Shown one piece after another: positions 33,569 to 46,871 of a DNA stretch of 64,000 nt; position 1 is the stretch's first letter; each line of letters opens with the position of its first letter. Under the pieces are notes generated by a model, which saw only the letters and a program-made list of their open reading frames with translations, had not been told where the DNA came from and made no database searches. The stretch lies in contig NW_026516830.1 in NCBI RefSeq assembly GCF_025766255.1, positions 1-64,000 on the forward strand, in the 5' to 3' direction. The stretch is from Zychaea mexicana. Lineage: Eukaryota > Mucoromycota > Mucoromycetes > Mucorales > Lichtheimiaceae. Both the position numbers and the translations under genes were made by a program.

Positions 33569-33829
33569 CTTATAATTTTTTACATATTTATAATTCTACT
33601 AGAAACATAAAACTAGGGTTTACCCCCCTATGCTCTGGTTTATAAGTACGAATTGGACGAATAGCCACAATAAGCTAGTATAACCAAAATAATTTTCATA
33701 AAGGGGATTAGTTGATAAGCATAATACTTAGTTGAATTGTTAATATATATATAATCTTATAAACTTTATATTAAAAACAGATTTTAAGTAAAATTGAATA
33801 TAATCTATATATAGAATATATTTATTTAA
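33569..33829. repeat. AT-rich element sequence resuming after the LTR element
   Basis: 33573-33630 equals 17745-17808 (TACATATTTATAATTC ... AACTAGGGTTTACCCCCC). 33632-33700 then equals the 8590-8660 segment (CTCTGGTTTA ... CCAAAATAATTTT). This joins two repeat blocks found apart elsewhere. No gene. Confidence 0.7.
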
Positions 33830-33849
33830 AGGGACGATACATATAATGA

Positions 33850-35374
33850 TAATATTAATCATGAAGTTAATAAAATTATTATTAATGAATAGCAATTTTT
33901 AAATAATAATTGGCCAATTATACATAATAAATATAAACATAGAACAGAAATAAAAAAAGTTGATTTAATTGATAAAATTAAAGTTGAATTAAAAAATAAA
34001 ATAGGATATATAGCTGTATTCTTTTTTTTAAACATTCTTTATAGAAATTGTGAATATCCTGGACCATATAATGAATTAGAAAAAGGATTAGTACTATTAT
34101 ACCATTTAGTATATATTGAATCTGGTCAATATATGAGTAGATATATGAAATATTCATCTTTTTATGCTGTTTATGAAAAGTTCTAGATAGATAATTATAA
34201 AATATTAAATAGAAAAGTTGATGAATTCTTATCAAAAATGTTTTCTTCTCCAAAATTAAGAATTTTTAGTTCATTAAAAAGAAATCCTAAACTATTTAAG
34301 CATATAACATTAGTTATAGATGGTCATGATTCTAAAATAAATTATGTTAATATAGATATTAAAAGTGAGAAATTATATTCTTATAAATTAAAAAAACCTA
34401 GATGTAGAACACAAATTATTTGTGATATGAATGAAATGATTTTATGGGTATCGAAAAGCGAATTTTTTAGTGAAAGTTCAGATGGTAATATGTCTTTAAA
34501 TATGAAACTATATAATAAAATACATATTGCAGATTGTTTAGCTATGGATGGAGGATATCTATTATTTTTAAAACAATTTTATAAGATTGCAGAAGAAAAA
34601 GGAAAAACATATTCAGATGATAGTTTTATTTATCCGATTAGAAAAGAAATTAGTATCAATTTAAATTATCATGAAACATATTATAATGATGTTTTTGGAA
34701 GCTTTAGATCAATAATAGAAAATCAATTTTTAGTTTTAGGTAGTAAATTTACTAGATTTAATAATAATCATAGAGCTACAAAAATGTATGATATAAAACA
34801 TTACAATTTACAATTTAAAGTAGCTTGTTTATTAAAAAATATTCAGAAATTTGTTGATGATTTTGATATAAATATTCAACCACATCATAAGTTATGGGAA
34901 ACTGAAAATTTTAATTTTCCAACTGAAGAAAAAATGATAGATATAGTTATATCTAATGAAATAAAAGTTAAAGAAAAAACAAAAAGACTTGAAGAATTAC
35001 AACAGAAATTATTATCAATGGAATTAGATGAGAATATACCTATTTATAATATTAGTGATGATGATATGGAAATTGATAAAAATAAATCTGATTCAGAATT
35101 AGATGTTCCAAAAGAATATAATAGAAATAAAAGAAAAAGAAATAAGGGTAAAAATAATGTTACTGATATAAATATTCTACGAAATAATGATAAAACAAGA
35201 TATGAAATAGAAAAAATTCTTGGACATCAAATAATTAATAATGAATATCAGTTTTTGATTAAATAGAAAGATTATAATGATGAATATAATAGCTATATTC
35301 CTATTAGTAATTTCAAACAAAAGGAAATGTTAAAAAAATATGCTAATCAACATCAAATAATACTTAATTTGTAA
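33850..35374 (+). pseudogene. Second chromodomain-DDE transposase, broken by TAG codons
   Basis: Aligns end to end with the protein at 15038-16528: WPIIHNKYKHRTEIKK, FLNILYRNCEYPGPY, then catalytic Asp in LVIDGHDSKI, Asp in AMDGGYLLFL and Glu in FRSIIENQFLVLGSKF. The initiator ATG is missing, and in-frame TAGs lie at 33890, 34184 and 35264. The last two stand where the other copy has Trp (TGG to TAG). The C-terminal chromodomain (YEIEKILGHQ) has lost both cage Trp positions, one to the stop and one to Tyr. The catalytic residues survive; the ends do not. Confidence 0.85.
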
Positions 35375-35682
35375 AATTTTTATAAATAATTATCACCTAG
35401 CAACAAATTAAAATTTTTTTAGTACTAGAATAATTGATACACCTTTTTTTTAAAAAAATAAAATATATTCATTTTTATAATTTGCAATTGCAAATTATAT
35501 ATCTTTATACAATCTTTATTTTTTTGCTCAAAATTGACAGTCACTTAGTAAAATTCCTTGTTGGTAGGTTAGGTAAAAAAATCAATATATCATCAATACA
35601 CTATAAGCTTATTTTGGCATAATTTTTATAGAAATGATATCTTCATTAATTGTTATAGCAACTGATAATTAATATATTAATA

Positions 35683-36371
35683 TTAGATTGTTTAGGCAAT
35701 CACGATGAGTTACGCGTTGGTGGCCCGGCAAACCGCAAGAGTTACAAATGGGTGTTGACATGTCAGAGAGTTAAAAGTAAAAGAACGTTTGACTATTACT
35801 GCGTTGGGATCAAAAAAAAAAAACTTTTGTAGGACGTTCTCCCCCGCGAGCCCTCCCGTTGGGGTGTACCCCCCAACCACACTTCCTTCTAAACCCGAAC
35901 TCACTCGCTTCGCTCGTTTACTTAAGGCATAAATATGACAAACTAAAGTTTATTATAACAAAAAAAACTATTTCTTGGTTTTCTCCATAGCGTACTGTTT
36001 CTTCTGGTGAAATTCTGCAAATGCTTCGTCGATTTCACCCATACACGCATTTGGTTCTATATACAGAGTCTTGTAGCTGAATGCGAGGTGCTTGATTCCA
36101 GTGGGGTAGGCCTCACGTATAGACTCGTAGTGAGTACTTTTGCCCAGATCTCTTCATCTGTAGGGCGTGGCGGATACTTGTTTGTTGTTGTTGCTGCCAT
36201 GTTCAATTTAGATCGCTAAATTACTGAAATAAAAAAAAGAAAAGAAAAAACGTGTTGTGTAGCAAGCAATTTATACACACCTCCGCAGAAGAGAGGATAA
36301 AATATCTGGCAGAGGAACACATATTTCCTTTTTTGTGTAATACATAACTTTTATTATTTTAATAAGATAGA
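35683..36371 (-). mobile_element. Mini-Helitron E carrying one small gene
   Basis: On the minus strand it begins TCTATCTTATTAAAAT (36371), matching the 5' ends of Helitrons A and B, including the shared CACAAAAAAGGAAAT about 35 bases in. It has a G-run/C-run block near 35830-35880 like the other Helitron tails, and a candidate 3' end CTAA (35686-35683) followed by T. The flanks give the A|T insertion rule. There is no Rep or helicase. The 3' boundary is the weaker of the two. Confidence 0.6.
35968..36200 (-). pseudogene. Small Helitron-associated protein, frameshifted copy
   Basis: ATG at 36200 opens MAATTTNKYPPRPTDEEIWAK, which corresponds to FSPRPSDEEILAEV of the Helitron A protein. One base is missing near 36130. 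The other frame continues HYESIREAYPTGIKHLAF and then GEIDEAFAEFHQKKQ and TKK before a TAG at 35968, closely matching the Helitron A C-terminus including its last three residues. It is the only gene in mini-Helitron E. Confidence 0.65.
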
Positions 36372-36909
36372 TTTATATATAATATTTAGTTTTTTTCTTA
36401 TTTATAATCAGAAATTAAATTATCAGTTGTTAGTTTTTTTATAGTTTTTAATATAACAACCAGTCTCCAAAGTGGGTACTGCATTACCTTATTAGTTATA
36501 AATTAATATTTGTTTTATTAAAGAACTACTAATTTTTTATATCTAAATTGAATTTTATAATATAAATAAAAAATGGAGCAAATAGATTATATAGTTACAA
36601 AATAATTTATTAAACATAGCTATATCAGATAATATAATGGTTGTAAATGATAATGAATCTAATAATTCAGAAAATAATGAAAGTGAAAATAATGTACCTA
36701 ATTTTAATGAATGTACTAGAAAAAGAAGAAGGAATGTAAAAGTAAAACAGCATTCAACTGCATCATATATTGATATGTTTAATCAAAAAGATTTATTAAA
36801 AGCATATATTGAAGAATATAGTCTAGGCATATTGTAAAAGAGTACAGTATTTATTAGAATTATATATAAATTTTATGGAAGAATATTATTAAAGCATAGA
36901 AAAAAAGGA
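36372..36909 (+). other. AT-rich interval with a short polar ORF
   Basis: Mostly AT-rich. A 66-codon frame at 36637-36837 (ATG 36637) is Asn/Glu-rich and then basic (CTRKRRRNVKVKQHS), suggesting a nuclear-signal-like patch. It might be the remnant of a third gene of the AT-rich element, but one instance is not enough to be sure. Confidence 0.3.
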
Positions 36910-37260
36910 TTATCTATATTTAATGTTATAGGTTTTCTTTTTTTTTATTTTCTTTTCATTTTTTACAGGTATCTTTTTTATTTTTATATCTTTACTATTA
37001 TTAACTACTAAACGTTTTTTTGGAATATGTAGTTTACTATGTTTAGAGCATAAAAAATCTTTCTTACCTTCTGGTATATTAGTTTTAATTTTACATGAAC
37101 AAATTTACCTTCATTCTTTCCTTTTTTAAGCTTATGTATATAGAAATCATTGTTTATACTAAGATAAAGGAAATGATCTGATGAAAATGTTTCTTTTATT
37201 TTTTTATCTAAATATAAATAAATTGTTTTTATTAGTCTAAAATTATGATTTTTAAATAAA
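36910..37260 (-). pseudogene. Cys/His small protein, copy 3 (frameshifted)
   Basis: The minus strand carries SSDHFLYLSINNDF, then LKKGKNEGK, a frameshift near 37105, and KDFLCSKHSKLHIPKKRL ending at 36910, matching copies 1 and 2. The N-terminus is missing at about 37260 where sequence changes. It lies downstream of the second chromodomain transposase in convergent orientation, the best evidence that both genes belong to one element. Confidence 0.55.
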
Positions 37261-37529
37261 TGTAAGGTTATCCGACCATGCAGGTGTATTACTAGTGGTC
37301 AGTAGGATTCCAGTCAGTATACCACTTGTATGACGACTAAATGATTTCAAGTTGCCTACTTCTCCGAAGATACAACAACATTGGTTTTGTGGAGGTATGT
37401 GTTATGAATATTACTAACCATCAACCTTCTCTTTGCTTTAAAAGCTATAGATAGTTAGAATCAAATGTGGCATATAGAATCTTATACACTTAAATGAAAA
37501 TTAGATGTATTGGAGATGAGATGAACATG

Positions 37530-39414
37530 CTGTTGCTATTGGATTCATTACTCCATTTTTTATAACAATTGGCATCATGCCAATACGTTGAAGAGTATTA
37601 CATTGATTCGACATTGAAAACCAATCGTGCAGGCTGCGAGTTGTTTGGCATCGTAGCAATGACCGATGGTATTGGATACTCCATCGGATATCTAGTCTAT
37701 ACTTCGTTCGAAGGAGCACCAGAACTCACAAGAACCAATATGCTGGCAGCATTCTTACGAAGACTAAAAGATTTCAGATGAAACCCGGGTTTTGTGTTTT
37801 CCGAAAAAGATAGATCTTAGATCAATGCCGTTCAGCAAGTCTTTGGCGAGAGTTATTTACGACTCTGCATCTGGCATATTGCCAAGAGCATAAGCCAAAA
37901 ATTAGGCGAGAATAAATCTGCCAGTATTCTGGCATGCGATGTCCCTGTAGCAAGAACCGAGTTTAGTTTCATTGGTGACGATTTGACTCCATCAATTAGT
38001 GGTTGTAGAGGTGTCATATGCAGAAAAGAAGATCGAGATGCTATCATCGATCTCATAAGAAAGCACTACAACAGACACCTATTGATACCTAATAGTAGTA
38101 TCCAACACTTATATATTTTTAAGTGGATTATAGCTGTCGATGCTTAAATTCATGCTCTTACTTAAATGTTATATCGCTCTATATTTATTGTAGGTAATCG
38201 ATACGAAACTGCCAATGAAATCCACCAGAGTGCTGCCAGAGAAGCTTACAAATACTGCCACGCCAGGCTATTAATTGACGCCTGGATTTATATGTACAAG
38301 CATTGGTATACATACAATCAATGGCGTTTGTGGGCATGTAGCGTCGTTCCAAATCAGATTCCGTATGGCAGAGCCAACAACTTCATCGAAGTGCACTGAA
38401 AGGTTCCTAAATGTAACTACCTTTACAGACATCCTCGTGCCCGCTTAGATATGCTTGTATATGCTTGTATACGTTATTTGCGACAAGTACTTTCCAAAAG
38501 TAAAAGACAAATTCAACAGCTTGACGGTTGCTGGTAACGAGCCCACCAAATAGGCGTACAATTTTGTTAAATAGTGGAATAAGGCGTATCGCACACCACA
38601 TAACATATAGGCAGATCGACTGTACCTACCTTCCATCGAAAATTGGACCTTTGGCTGTCTGGCTTATTTACAAAACCAGTATTTAATCTGCAAGCATCTA
38701 GTCCAACGTTCTAACCACTGACGACTTGCAGCTAGAACATATTTCATCTTGCGACAAAGCAGTGCTCCGTTCATTTCGTTTAGACCAGTATATATATGAA
38801 GAAAACATAGTGTGCTGTAACTTTTTATGTATATAGACGGATAAATAACTCTTGTTTACTGCTTTTAGTACATCGACAACGTTTTTAGGAACTTGGGATT
38901 CGCTAAAGACAACGACAACAGCGATACCAGAAATACCAGCATCATTCGCACCATAGCTCCTACCGCTGCTAATACCACTACTATCGCCATGACCTCGACC
39001 CGCCCATCTGCTACTGCTACTCGCAATATTGCTCCTATTACCCTCCTTCTTCCCGACCAAGCATCATTATTATCAGTGATGATGAATCAACAACAGAAAA
39101 TGACCTCCTTCCTATTCAAACTGCAGTTCTTCCAGACAGGGAGCGAGAATCGTGCAATTTTGAATCAGAGATGCATTGGAGCTGGGAGCATCGACGATGA
39201 CTGGTGTTACAGCTAGAAGAAGAAGACAGGCAGTTTGATGAAGTTGCTGAAACATACAGAGCTAGCATAAACGAACAGCAACGCAACCGGTTCAATCAAC
39301 AACTTTGAGGTGGTCACATCGACAAATACCTCAGTGATGTAGCTCGTTTACGCTGCAGACGCACCTTGCCCACTACTTACAGTGAAACAACTGCTAACAC
39401 AAGACATGCATAAC
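37530..39414 (+). pseudogene. MULE transposase A, decayed
   Basis: A Mutator-like transposase on the plus strand. The first catalytic Asp lies in YYIDSTLKTNRAG and the second in the SEKDRS segment, followed by LRLCIWHIAK. An intron near 38090-38193 matches the intron position in MULE B. A degenerate SWIM finger follows (LICKHLV near 38690, with one Cys lost), then a C-terminal tail (EEEDRQFDEVAETY) aligning with the MULE B tail. In-frame stops lie at 37779, 37816, 38397 and beyond, and the N-terminus before about 37530 is missing. Confidence 0.75.
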
Positions 39415-40222
39415 TATTTTCCATTTTTTTTTCCGTATATAATTCCACTTTCCATGATCTCTTTCTTAAACCTTTTATTATAGAATATCCTGCCTACTTC
39501 AATTTCTGGTCATACTTTTATTATCTCTTATCCATCTCTTTTCCACGTATAAAATAACTGTTTTATAAAGAAAAGAAAACATGAAAAAAATTGGTGCATA
39601 GTGGTATAGGTATTCCCGGGTAAATAGTTTTCCTGAAGGATGCCAAGAAATTTGCTCCGGAACTATATTTACCTGAGGCTGCTGCCAGAGAAATTTCAGC
39701 AGACCCTATGGCACCGCCTACCTAGCCGTTTCAAAAAAATCACGGAAACGGATTTCGGAAATTACTTTCTCCGAACGGTTAATCATATAACGGAACCAAA
39801 ATCCGTTTTTCAGAATATAATGTTAATCAAGCTCTGATTGATAAATAACCATGAAATTACTACTAATATGTCTGCACGCACACTATATGAATAGCACGCT
39901 ATGTACTGTAGCCTTTTCTGTTATATTATCTCAACTTCTCTATCTGCATTATGTATAAAATGGTTTTTTTCATGGAGCCTTCCATCCCTGGATGGTTAGC
40001 ATCAATCTCTTGCAGTGTCCATGCTGATATCTTCTCTGTATCTGTCTAATTTCGTAACATGACATGTGCAACTACTGATATAAGCACTCATTTTTAAATA
40101 CTTACTTATGATCTTGTGGTTAAGGTAGAGAAGTTTAATAAGATATATAAATATGCTAAGATAGATGGATAAATAATAAAAGAAAAATCTAAGGTCGAGA
40201 TAAATGGAAACTATAATGGAAT
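39415..40222. other. Spacer with an inverted dispersed repeat
   Basis: No gene. About 110 bp at 39715-39825 (CACGGAAACGGATTTCGG ... CCAAAATCCGTTTTTCAG) recurs inverted at about 50125-50235, so a short non-autonomous element with CGGAT/ATCCG motifs is likely. The rest is unassigned. Confidence 0.55.
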
Positions 40223-41980
40223 TTAGAGATAGCGAGTGAATGGGTGGTCGTCACGCCATGTTCTTTGGCTTGTTCGTCTAGCTCGATACCGACCGACTAC
40301 TGTCAAATATTCGTCGACTCTATCGGTACAAGTGCGATTGCGGTCAACTACCTCGCGCTGTCGTTTTCCAAGGATTGTACGATAATTATTGATTCTTGCA
40401 TTTACCTCATGAAGAGTATCGACAATCCCTTGCTCCGCATCGCGCTGCCTCGCCCAATTATCGTCGTCTTCCTCAGGCAGGGATGGTCGTAACTGTGGTC
40501 GTGGTCGTGGTTGCGATTGCTGTTGTTGTTGCGGTTGGCACGTCGACGTGGATTCAACAAAGGTTCATCTTCTGAGTCAGAAGAACTGATTACATTAGAC
40601 GAGGTAGGACAAGGAGTTGCCAAGCGTGTGTTGTGCTCTGTATTTCCATATCTAACTAGCGACCACGTACAAGAGGAGACGGTAAAGCAGTTGATTGCAT
40701 AGATGGCATAGAAGACGTAGTTGTAGTAGTAGGTGCTGGAAGGATGGCGTCAGGGATTTCCATTGAACCATAAGGATAAAAACGAGGCTACAAATAGCCA
40801 AATAAGATATTTGTCTCTTATTTAGTGGCAGATTAAAAAAGTAAACTTACTTCTTCTATTTGTACAAAAGGCAGTAAAGAGCTACGATGAATGTAATACT
40901 CGTGTGCTGCAAACGGGCTTGAGAGAAGGGGATTGGCGTGGTGATAAGGACTGATTAAATGTTTGCAAAGCATATATCGACTAGCAGCAAAGGACGGACA
41001 ACCACAAGTCCAACGGTCCAGCGATACATGGTAATGTGCGTCCGCATTTTGCCATTGTTGCCTACTACAATCTTTAAGCTTGCGCCATTCACGTGCGAAT
41101 GCAGCTTCCCAATTCAATGTCTCTCGACGATTGACAATTTTCAAACAAAAATTGTTGTGTACGATGGGTGCCTGTCTCTCAAGGATAATCCACACAAGCA
41201 TATCCAATCGCGGTCTGGGCGTATTGATAAGGAATTCTCTCTTAAGAACCCTCCATTGAGCTTCGATCATCATCGTGGTTTTCGCCAACGGGATAGCTTC
41301 AGGAATGCTACTTCGTGCCCATCTAACCCACCATTCAGGAGCATACCATGTCCTATAAAGATACACCCAAGCATCAGGCAGGGCGAGATCCACGCATAAG
41401 TCGTACATTTCTTCAACAGCGCGAAAATACAACTGCTGCTCGTTTTGGGTACCAACTACATATTTTTTTAATAATCACTAGCGGTCCTTCCTCGCTTCGC
41501 TCGGATGAATGACCCCCTCCGCTTCGCTCCGTGTCATTCAACGGAAACGCGTCGCAAGGGGGTTCCCCCCTTGACCCCCAGATTGGGGGGCAAGCCCCCC
41601 AAGCACCCCTGTGGAGCGAGGTTAGATCAATGTCTTGGTCTTAGATGCTTATTGTCTGTTTTCAAAAACAAAAGCAAGATCATTGTGCAGTGAGAAGTAG
41701 TCTATCATAGGAAATCGTCAAAGTTGGATACTTAACTATCGCCAATTTAAAACCCTAAACAGCTTCGCTTCACGGATTACTGAATGCTAAGCCCTGACCA
41801 CCCGAACCGCTATACTATTATCTAATCTATCAAAGAGGACGTCTATATTTGAGAGTATGTTGATGTTGTGCAGTAAAAGATAATGATAAGGTGAAGAAGA
41901 ACAGCAAATAAAAGGGGAATTATAGGTGAATTGACGAAATGTGCAAAGGCCGAAGCGTAAAAGCTATCTATAGTTAATTA

Positions 41981-44900
41981 TTAAAGTACCTCAGTGTATA
42001 CAACATTTCTGGTGTACATGCCTTCTTGACCATCAACCTTTGAATCGTCACGGTCCAAGGTGATCAGTACAGAGCGTGGCGTTCTGACCCGCGACAATGC
42101 TACATATAGTAGACCATGAGTAAAAACAGGTTTCGGTAGATAAAGGCCAATTGTGTCAAATGTTTGTCCTTGAGCCTTGTTGATCGTCATCGAAAATGCA
42201 AGCCGTATAGGGAACTGTGTCCTTTGGAATTCGATGGGACCTTCGCTCTTTTTGGAAGTAAGTGTGATGCAAGGCAATAGGACTGTTTCGCCAACATGTG
42301 TACCTGTGGCGATTTCAGCTTCAATGACATTGCGGCGAAAAGACGTGATGATTAAACGTGTTCCGTTGCAAAGGCCTTGTGCGGTATTTAGGTTTCATAA
42401 GAGCATTACAGGACAACCTGGCTTGAGAGTGAGTCTGTGTGGTGGAAGGCCGGAAGGAGAAAGTGAGTTTAAAAGCTCCGTTGGATATGCCAAGGACTCT
42501 TCAGGATCGACCATGCTGTCTGCACTGAGAAACTCCTCAGACGTTCCGGGGAATTGTGATTCCAATATTGTCTCGTTGATTGTTGCAACCTCGACATTTT
42601 TTATTGTCAGAATAGCTCGTGACATGAGGAACTCGCGGGAGGGAGAGGTTGTAAGCATATTGCCATATAGAGTGTCAATTAAAGTGAGTAGGTTGTATCC
42701 AGGCATTAGCATAGAGTCACGGACTTTAACCCTATCTTCAGTAGCAGGAGCAATTGGCTCTCTGTTTTCACCTATTCGCAATAGATATTCAGCAAAGTCT
42801 CGTAATTGTTCAAAGTTGTGGGCGTCGGTGGCTTGCTGTACACGCATGTTTGTTTGAAGATGGAAGACTTGCGTGTGGCGCCATATATTGGATCGCTTTA
42901 AGCATTGTGCCACAATCTGTGCTCGAGAAGCTCTAGGAATGACTGGAAGAACCTGTACAACAATATACAATCAAAGTCAAGTTGTCAACCCCAATACCCT
43001 GCAGATTAACAGAAATGTATGATTACCTGGCGAAAATCACCGCCAAAAACAACTAATTTTCCACCAAAAGGAACATGCTCTAATGGTGGGTCTTCTGATT
43101 TCATCAGATCTTGCAAGCTTCGATTGACGCATTCAATGAGATCTTTGCTGATCATTGATGCTTCGTCCCATATGATCAAAGTTGCAAGTCTTAGAAGTTG
43201 TGCTGTGGCAGATCGTGGTGTAAATGAGCAGTATGTAGTTTGATCAATCTCAAGCGGAATCTTAAATAATGAATGTGCTGTTCTACCGCCTTGCATGAGC
43301 AGTGCTACGGTGCCACTGGTAGCAACTAAAAGAGCAATATCACCACGACGCCTGACATGCTCAAGAAGAGCATTGAACACATATGTTTTGCCTATGCCAC
43401 CAGGTCCATCGACAAAGTAGACCTTTGATTCGGTGCGTGGACGTTCCAAAGCTCTGCATACTCCATCAAATACTGCTTGCTGATGGTCATTGAATGCGAG
43501 TTCTGGGGCGGGCTGAGCTTGTAAGCTTGTAGCAATGTCTCGTTGTTGATGGATGATCAGTGGTTCCAGCGGTTGTTGGTTGTTTTCAGTTTCCTCAGGA
43601 AGAATAAAGCCATCGAATTCCGTAAGGGACCGTGATGCACTTGCCATGATGGATTCAATAGCAAGTAATCCTTGTCCGTAAATACGGTCGTCTGGTGGCA
43701 GAGATTGGTCATTTGCTTCAACTCTTACAGCTTGCAAAAAGTCTTCACAAAGATGTGTGCGGTAAGCTATCCATAGAGCGTATGGATCTTCAGGCTGACA
43801 GTATGTTAGGAGAACAGAAAAAAGCTGTCGTAAAGCTCTGGGAAGTTGGTACGTGGATGCCTGCTCTAAGCAGTCCAGCCATTCTTGTTGCCCAGTTAGC
43901 AGACCGCGCCTCCTTGCAGCAGCTTGAAATGTCGGCAAGCGCTCGTTTTCAACGGTCTTGAGGCCATTAAAACTTGTTGCACCAGGAACATGGTACAACA
44001 ATAATCTTAAATGATACTTTTCGACTTGGCTTGGGGAGACAGTGTACATGCGTCCGATGGTGCTACCATGACCGCGTTCACGGATTTTCCAGCGACGTTC
44101 TGATTTGACAAAGACGTAATTCTCAGGAAAATCAGGGTATAGTACCGCTCGCCCATCCTCATTTTCAGCATTGTAGTTAAACCAAGCTGTCAATGTAGTT
44201 TCATGTGCACGACCAACAACAGCTCCAGGATCATCATCCTCGTTGAAATGCACCAGTTGCTCATCTGGAAGGTGTACGGATAAACGCTGGTGACTTGGGA
44301 ATTCCTTGTGTAAAGAGAATGAAAAGAGACGCCAGGAGCCTTCGCATGCAGACACGTATCGTATATCGAGATAGGTGTGAGTTTCGTTTATAGGTGGTTC
44401 ACCATGTTGGTTGGTTTCGGTTTGCGCACGTTGTTGATGAGTTACAGCTACTGACGCACGGTCGTGACCTTTGTATACGTATTTGTAGACATATTTAATG
44501 GAAGCGATCGAGGTGCAGATTTCTACGTTGACATGTGCGTCGTACTTGGTGCATAGAAAGATGTTGTGAGGGACCACCCATTGATTATGCATACGAACAC
44601 CATTTTTCTCAACAAAATCGGCATCATTACGGCGTCGTTTGTAAACAGGATATCCATTGTCACACATATTGGTCTCATCCGTAAACTGCTTTGGAAAGCG
44701 TTTTGAACAAGCACCGTCTTGCATGCATGGCGATCGAGGATGACGGTCACCACAGGGTCCATGCATCATGTGTCTTTCCACTGTTGCGCGTGCGGCTGGG
44801 TATTGCTCCGAGTTGGGAAGCTCGGCCGATACAATATCATCCACATCTTCAGGTGTCGTTGGTTTATTATCTCTGGCAAGGATCAAGAGGATATGAGCAT

Positions 44901-46871
44901 GTGGTAGCCCGCGTTTTTGAAATTCGACAGTGTAGACATGTGCAATCACTGTGCCCAGAACCATGTTTTTGGTAAGATCATCCATCAACTGTTTCAGTTT
45001 CATTTTGAATACCCGAACACATATATCCGGTCTGTCGGGCGCTGTCTGTCCTGGAAGAAGAGAATCTTGTATCTCGTGCCATCGCGGGTTACACGTAAAT
45101 GTAACGAAAAGATCAGGCTTTCCAAAGCGCCGCACGATACTCATGGCATCATGATAGAGCTGTTGCATATGCCGCGGGCCACCGGTGAAAGACGATGGTA
45201 AAATCACACGTCTACCGACGTTGGCCATATCATTGTCTCCCAGATTCATGGCATCTACAACACTATTGTACAAATCTGAACGTAGCTTGTCCTGGTTCTG
45301 CGTGATGTAGCCAAGGCGTCCGGATTCTATCTTGGCATACATGTCAGTAATAAACTGTTGAAACAGCTTACTGAAGCGATGCAGATCGTGTCCATTGTCG
45401 TCGTCACCGTTCTCGCGCACCATCAGACGATATTTATACCATTCCATCACTGTTATGTGAGCACCATTGTCATTGCACGCTTCGATGGTCCAACCCTCAT
45501 CACCTGGAATTGTGTAAGTTAGAATTACGCACTACAGCAGACGATTAGAGCTTAATATTACCTTGAGGAAATATCAATACATAATGCATGGCGTCATAGA
45601 AACGATGCTTCTCTGAGATACGCTGCAATTGATTTGACCAAGTTCGCACAACAATGTCGCGGTTCCCAACCTGGCCGTCATGCGTGTTATCCACAATCAG
45701 GATTCCAACTTCATCACCTGTTGGTCTATTATACCGCCTTTGATCCGGGGTACCCTCTGCGCGAATCACTAATGTAACGTTTTCGACATTGTCGTCACGA
45801 TAGCCATCGGCCATGTTTTGGAAAGCTTAGGCAAAGGGGCAAACACGATGCATTAGCTCCTGCAAAGTGTGCAAAGTATCTGTGTTCACAGGGGCATTCG
45901 TGGCATTCTGACGTATTTGCAATTCCATGGAAGGATCATAGACGTAGATTTGTGCAAAAGCTGGGGTATCCTCATCCGTATTAGGGAGCAAAGACCCAAT
46001 CATATGGTGCATGGTGCCATGGATCCAAAAGTTGTATGCACCACCTCGCAAGTTTGCTACAGTTTGATCAACGCTGGCACCAAGGGACGTAAAACTCAAA
46101 GCATTGTTGTATGCACGAATGTTTTTACGGAAATCCTGCGAGGCACGGTCATCACCACATAATAGCTCTGCTATCTCTGGTGGAGTTTCACTCAGCGGAG
46201 GAAGAGTAACGGACCCTTTGGCACAGCATAGCTGGAATTCAGGTGATGTCTCCGAAGATGCTGATACACGCTCTTGCACCCACATACGCGCGTGACAATA
46301 CGAACACTCACGATCCATTAATCCAAGTGAATGGCGATCAGGAATATGGTTTGCACGGATACGTCCGATGGCGGGATGAAACTGCAAAAGAAAAAGAAAC
46401 GCGATATTAGAATTATAGACTGTATAGCCTATACAGGAGAGATTGTTAATTACTTGAGGCTCAGTTGAGATATCAGCTTGCAGATTCCTTGGATTAAGTG
46501 GGCAACTACAGAAACCTCTACGTGAATGTCCAAGTTGGCCACAGCTTGCGCACCGAGGAACCGTCTCTGACTGTTACAAACATGTGTTAATTTTTAGTCA
46601 CATCATTGTCTATTCGAAAATTATCGCTTACAATCTCATCGCTCGGATTAACACTTTGATCTTGATTAATCTCGGAGACAGGATCTTCAACGCTCGGGCT
46701 GGCCATTTGAATTTCTTCAACAATTGGATCAACTCTTTGATGGTGCTCAAAGATGAATTGAATTTCATTCTGCTCACGCGCAGCTAAGCGAGCCGGATTC
46801 AGTAAGCAATCCCGGTGTGTTCTACTCGAGTGCCCAGACTAATGGCATGAAGCACAGATTCGAATGCTCAT
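41981..46871 (-). pseudogene. Helitron B Rep-helicase, three stops
   Basis: Starts at ATG 46871 and ends at 41981, with introns near 46571-46632, 46384-46455, 45483-45562 and 42954-43027, the last two at the same codons as in Helitron A. Zinc knuckles (CASCGQLGHSRRGFCSC), the C-x2-C module (CSYCHARMW), HUH motif (KRGLPHAHILL), tyrosine motif (KYVYKYVYKGHDRA), Walker A variant (DGPGGIGKTY) and Walker B (LIIWDEASM) are all present. The 814-codon central exon (43006-45450 and upstream) is fully open. Stops at about 46835 (TAG in the first knuckle), 45827 (TAA) and 42397 (TGA) break it. Confidence 0.9.

Noticed and set aside
28523..35374. Possible reassignment of TAG to an amino acid in this genome
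   Set aside because: TAG interrupts several elements, but TGA and TAA do so as well (Helitrons A and B, both hAT genes), and clear TAG terminators are used. Ordinary decay explains it.
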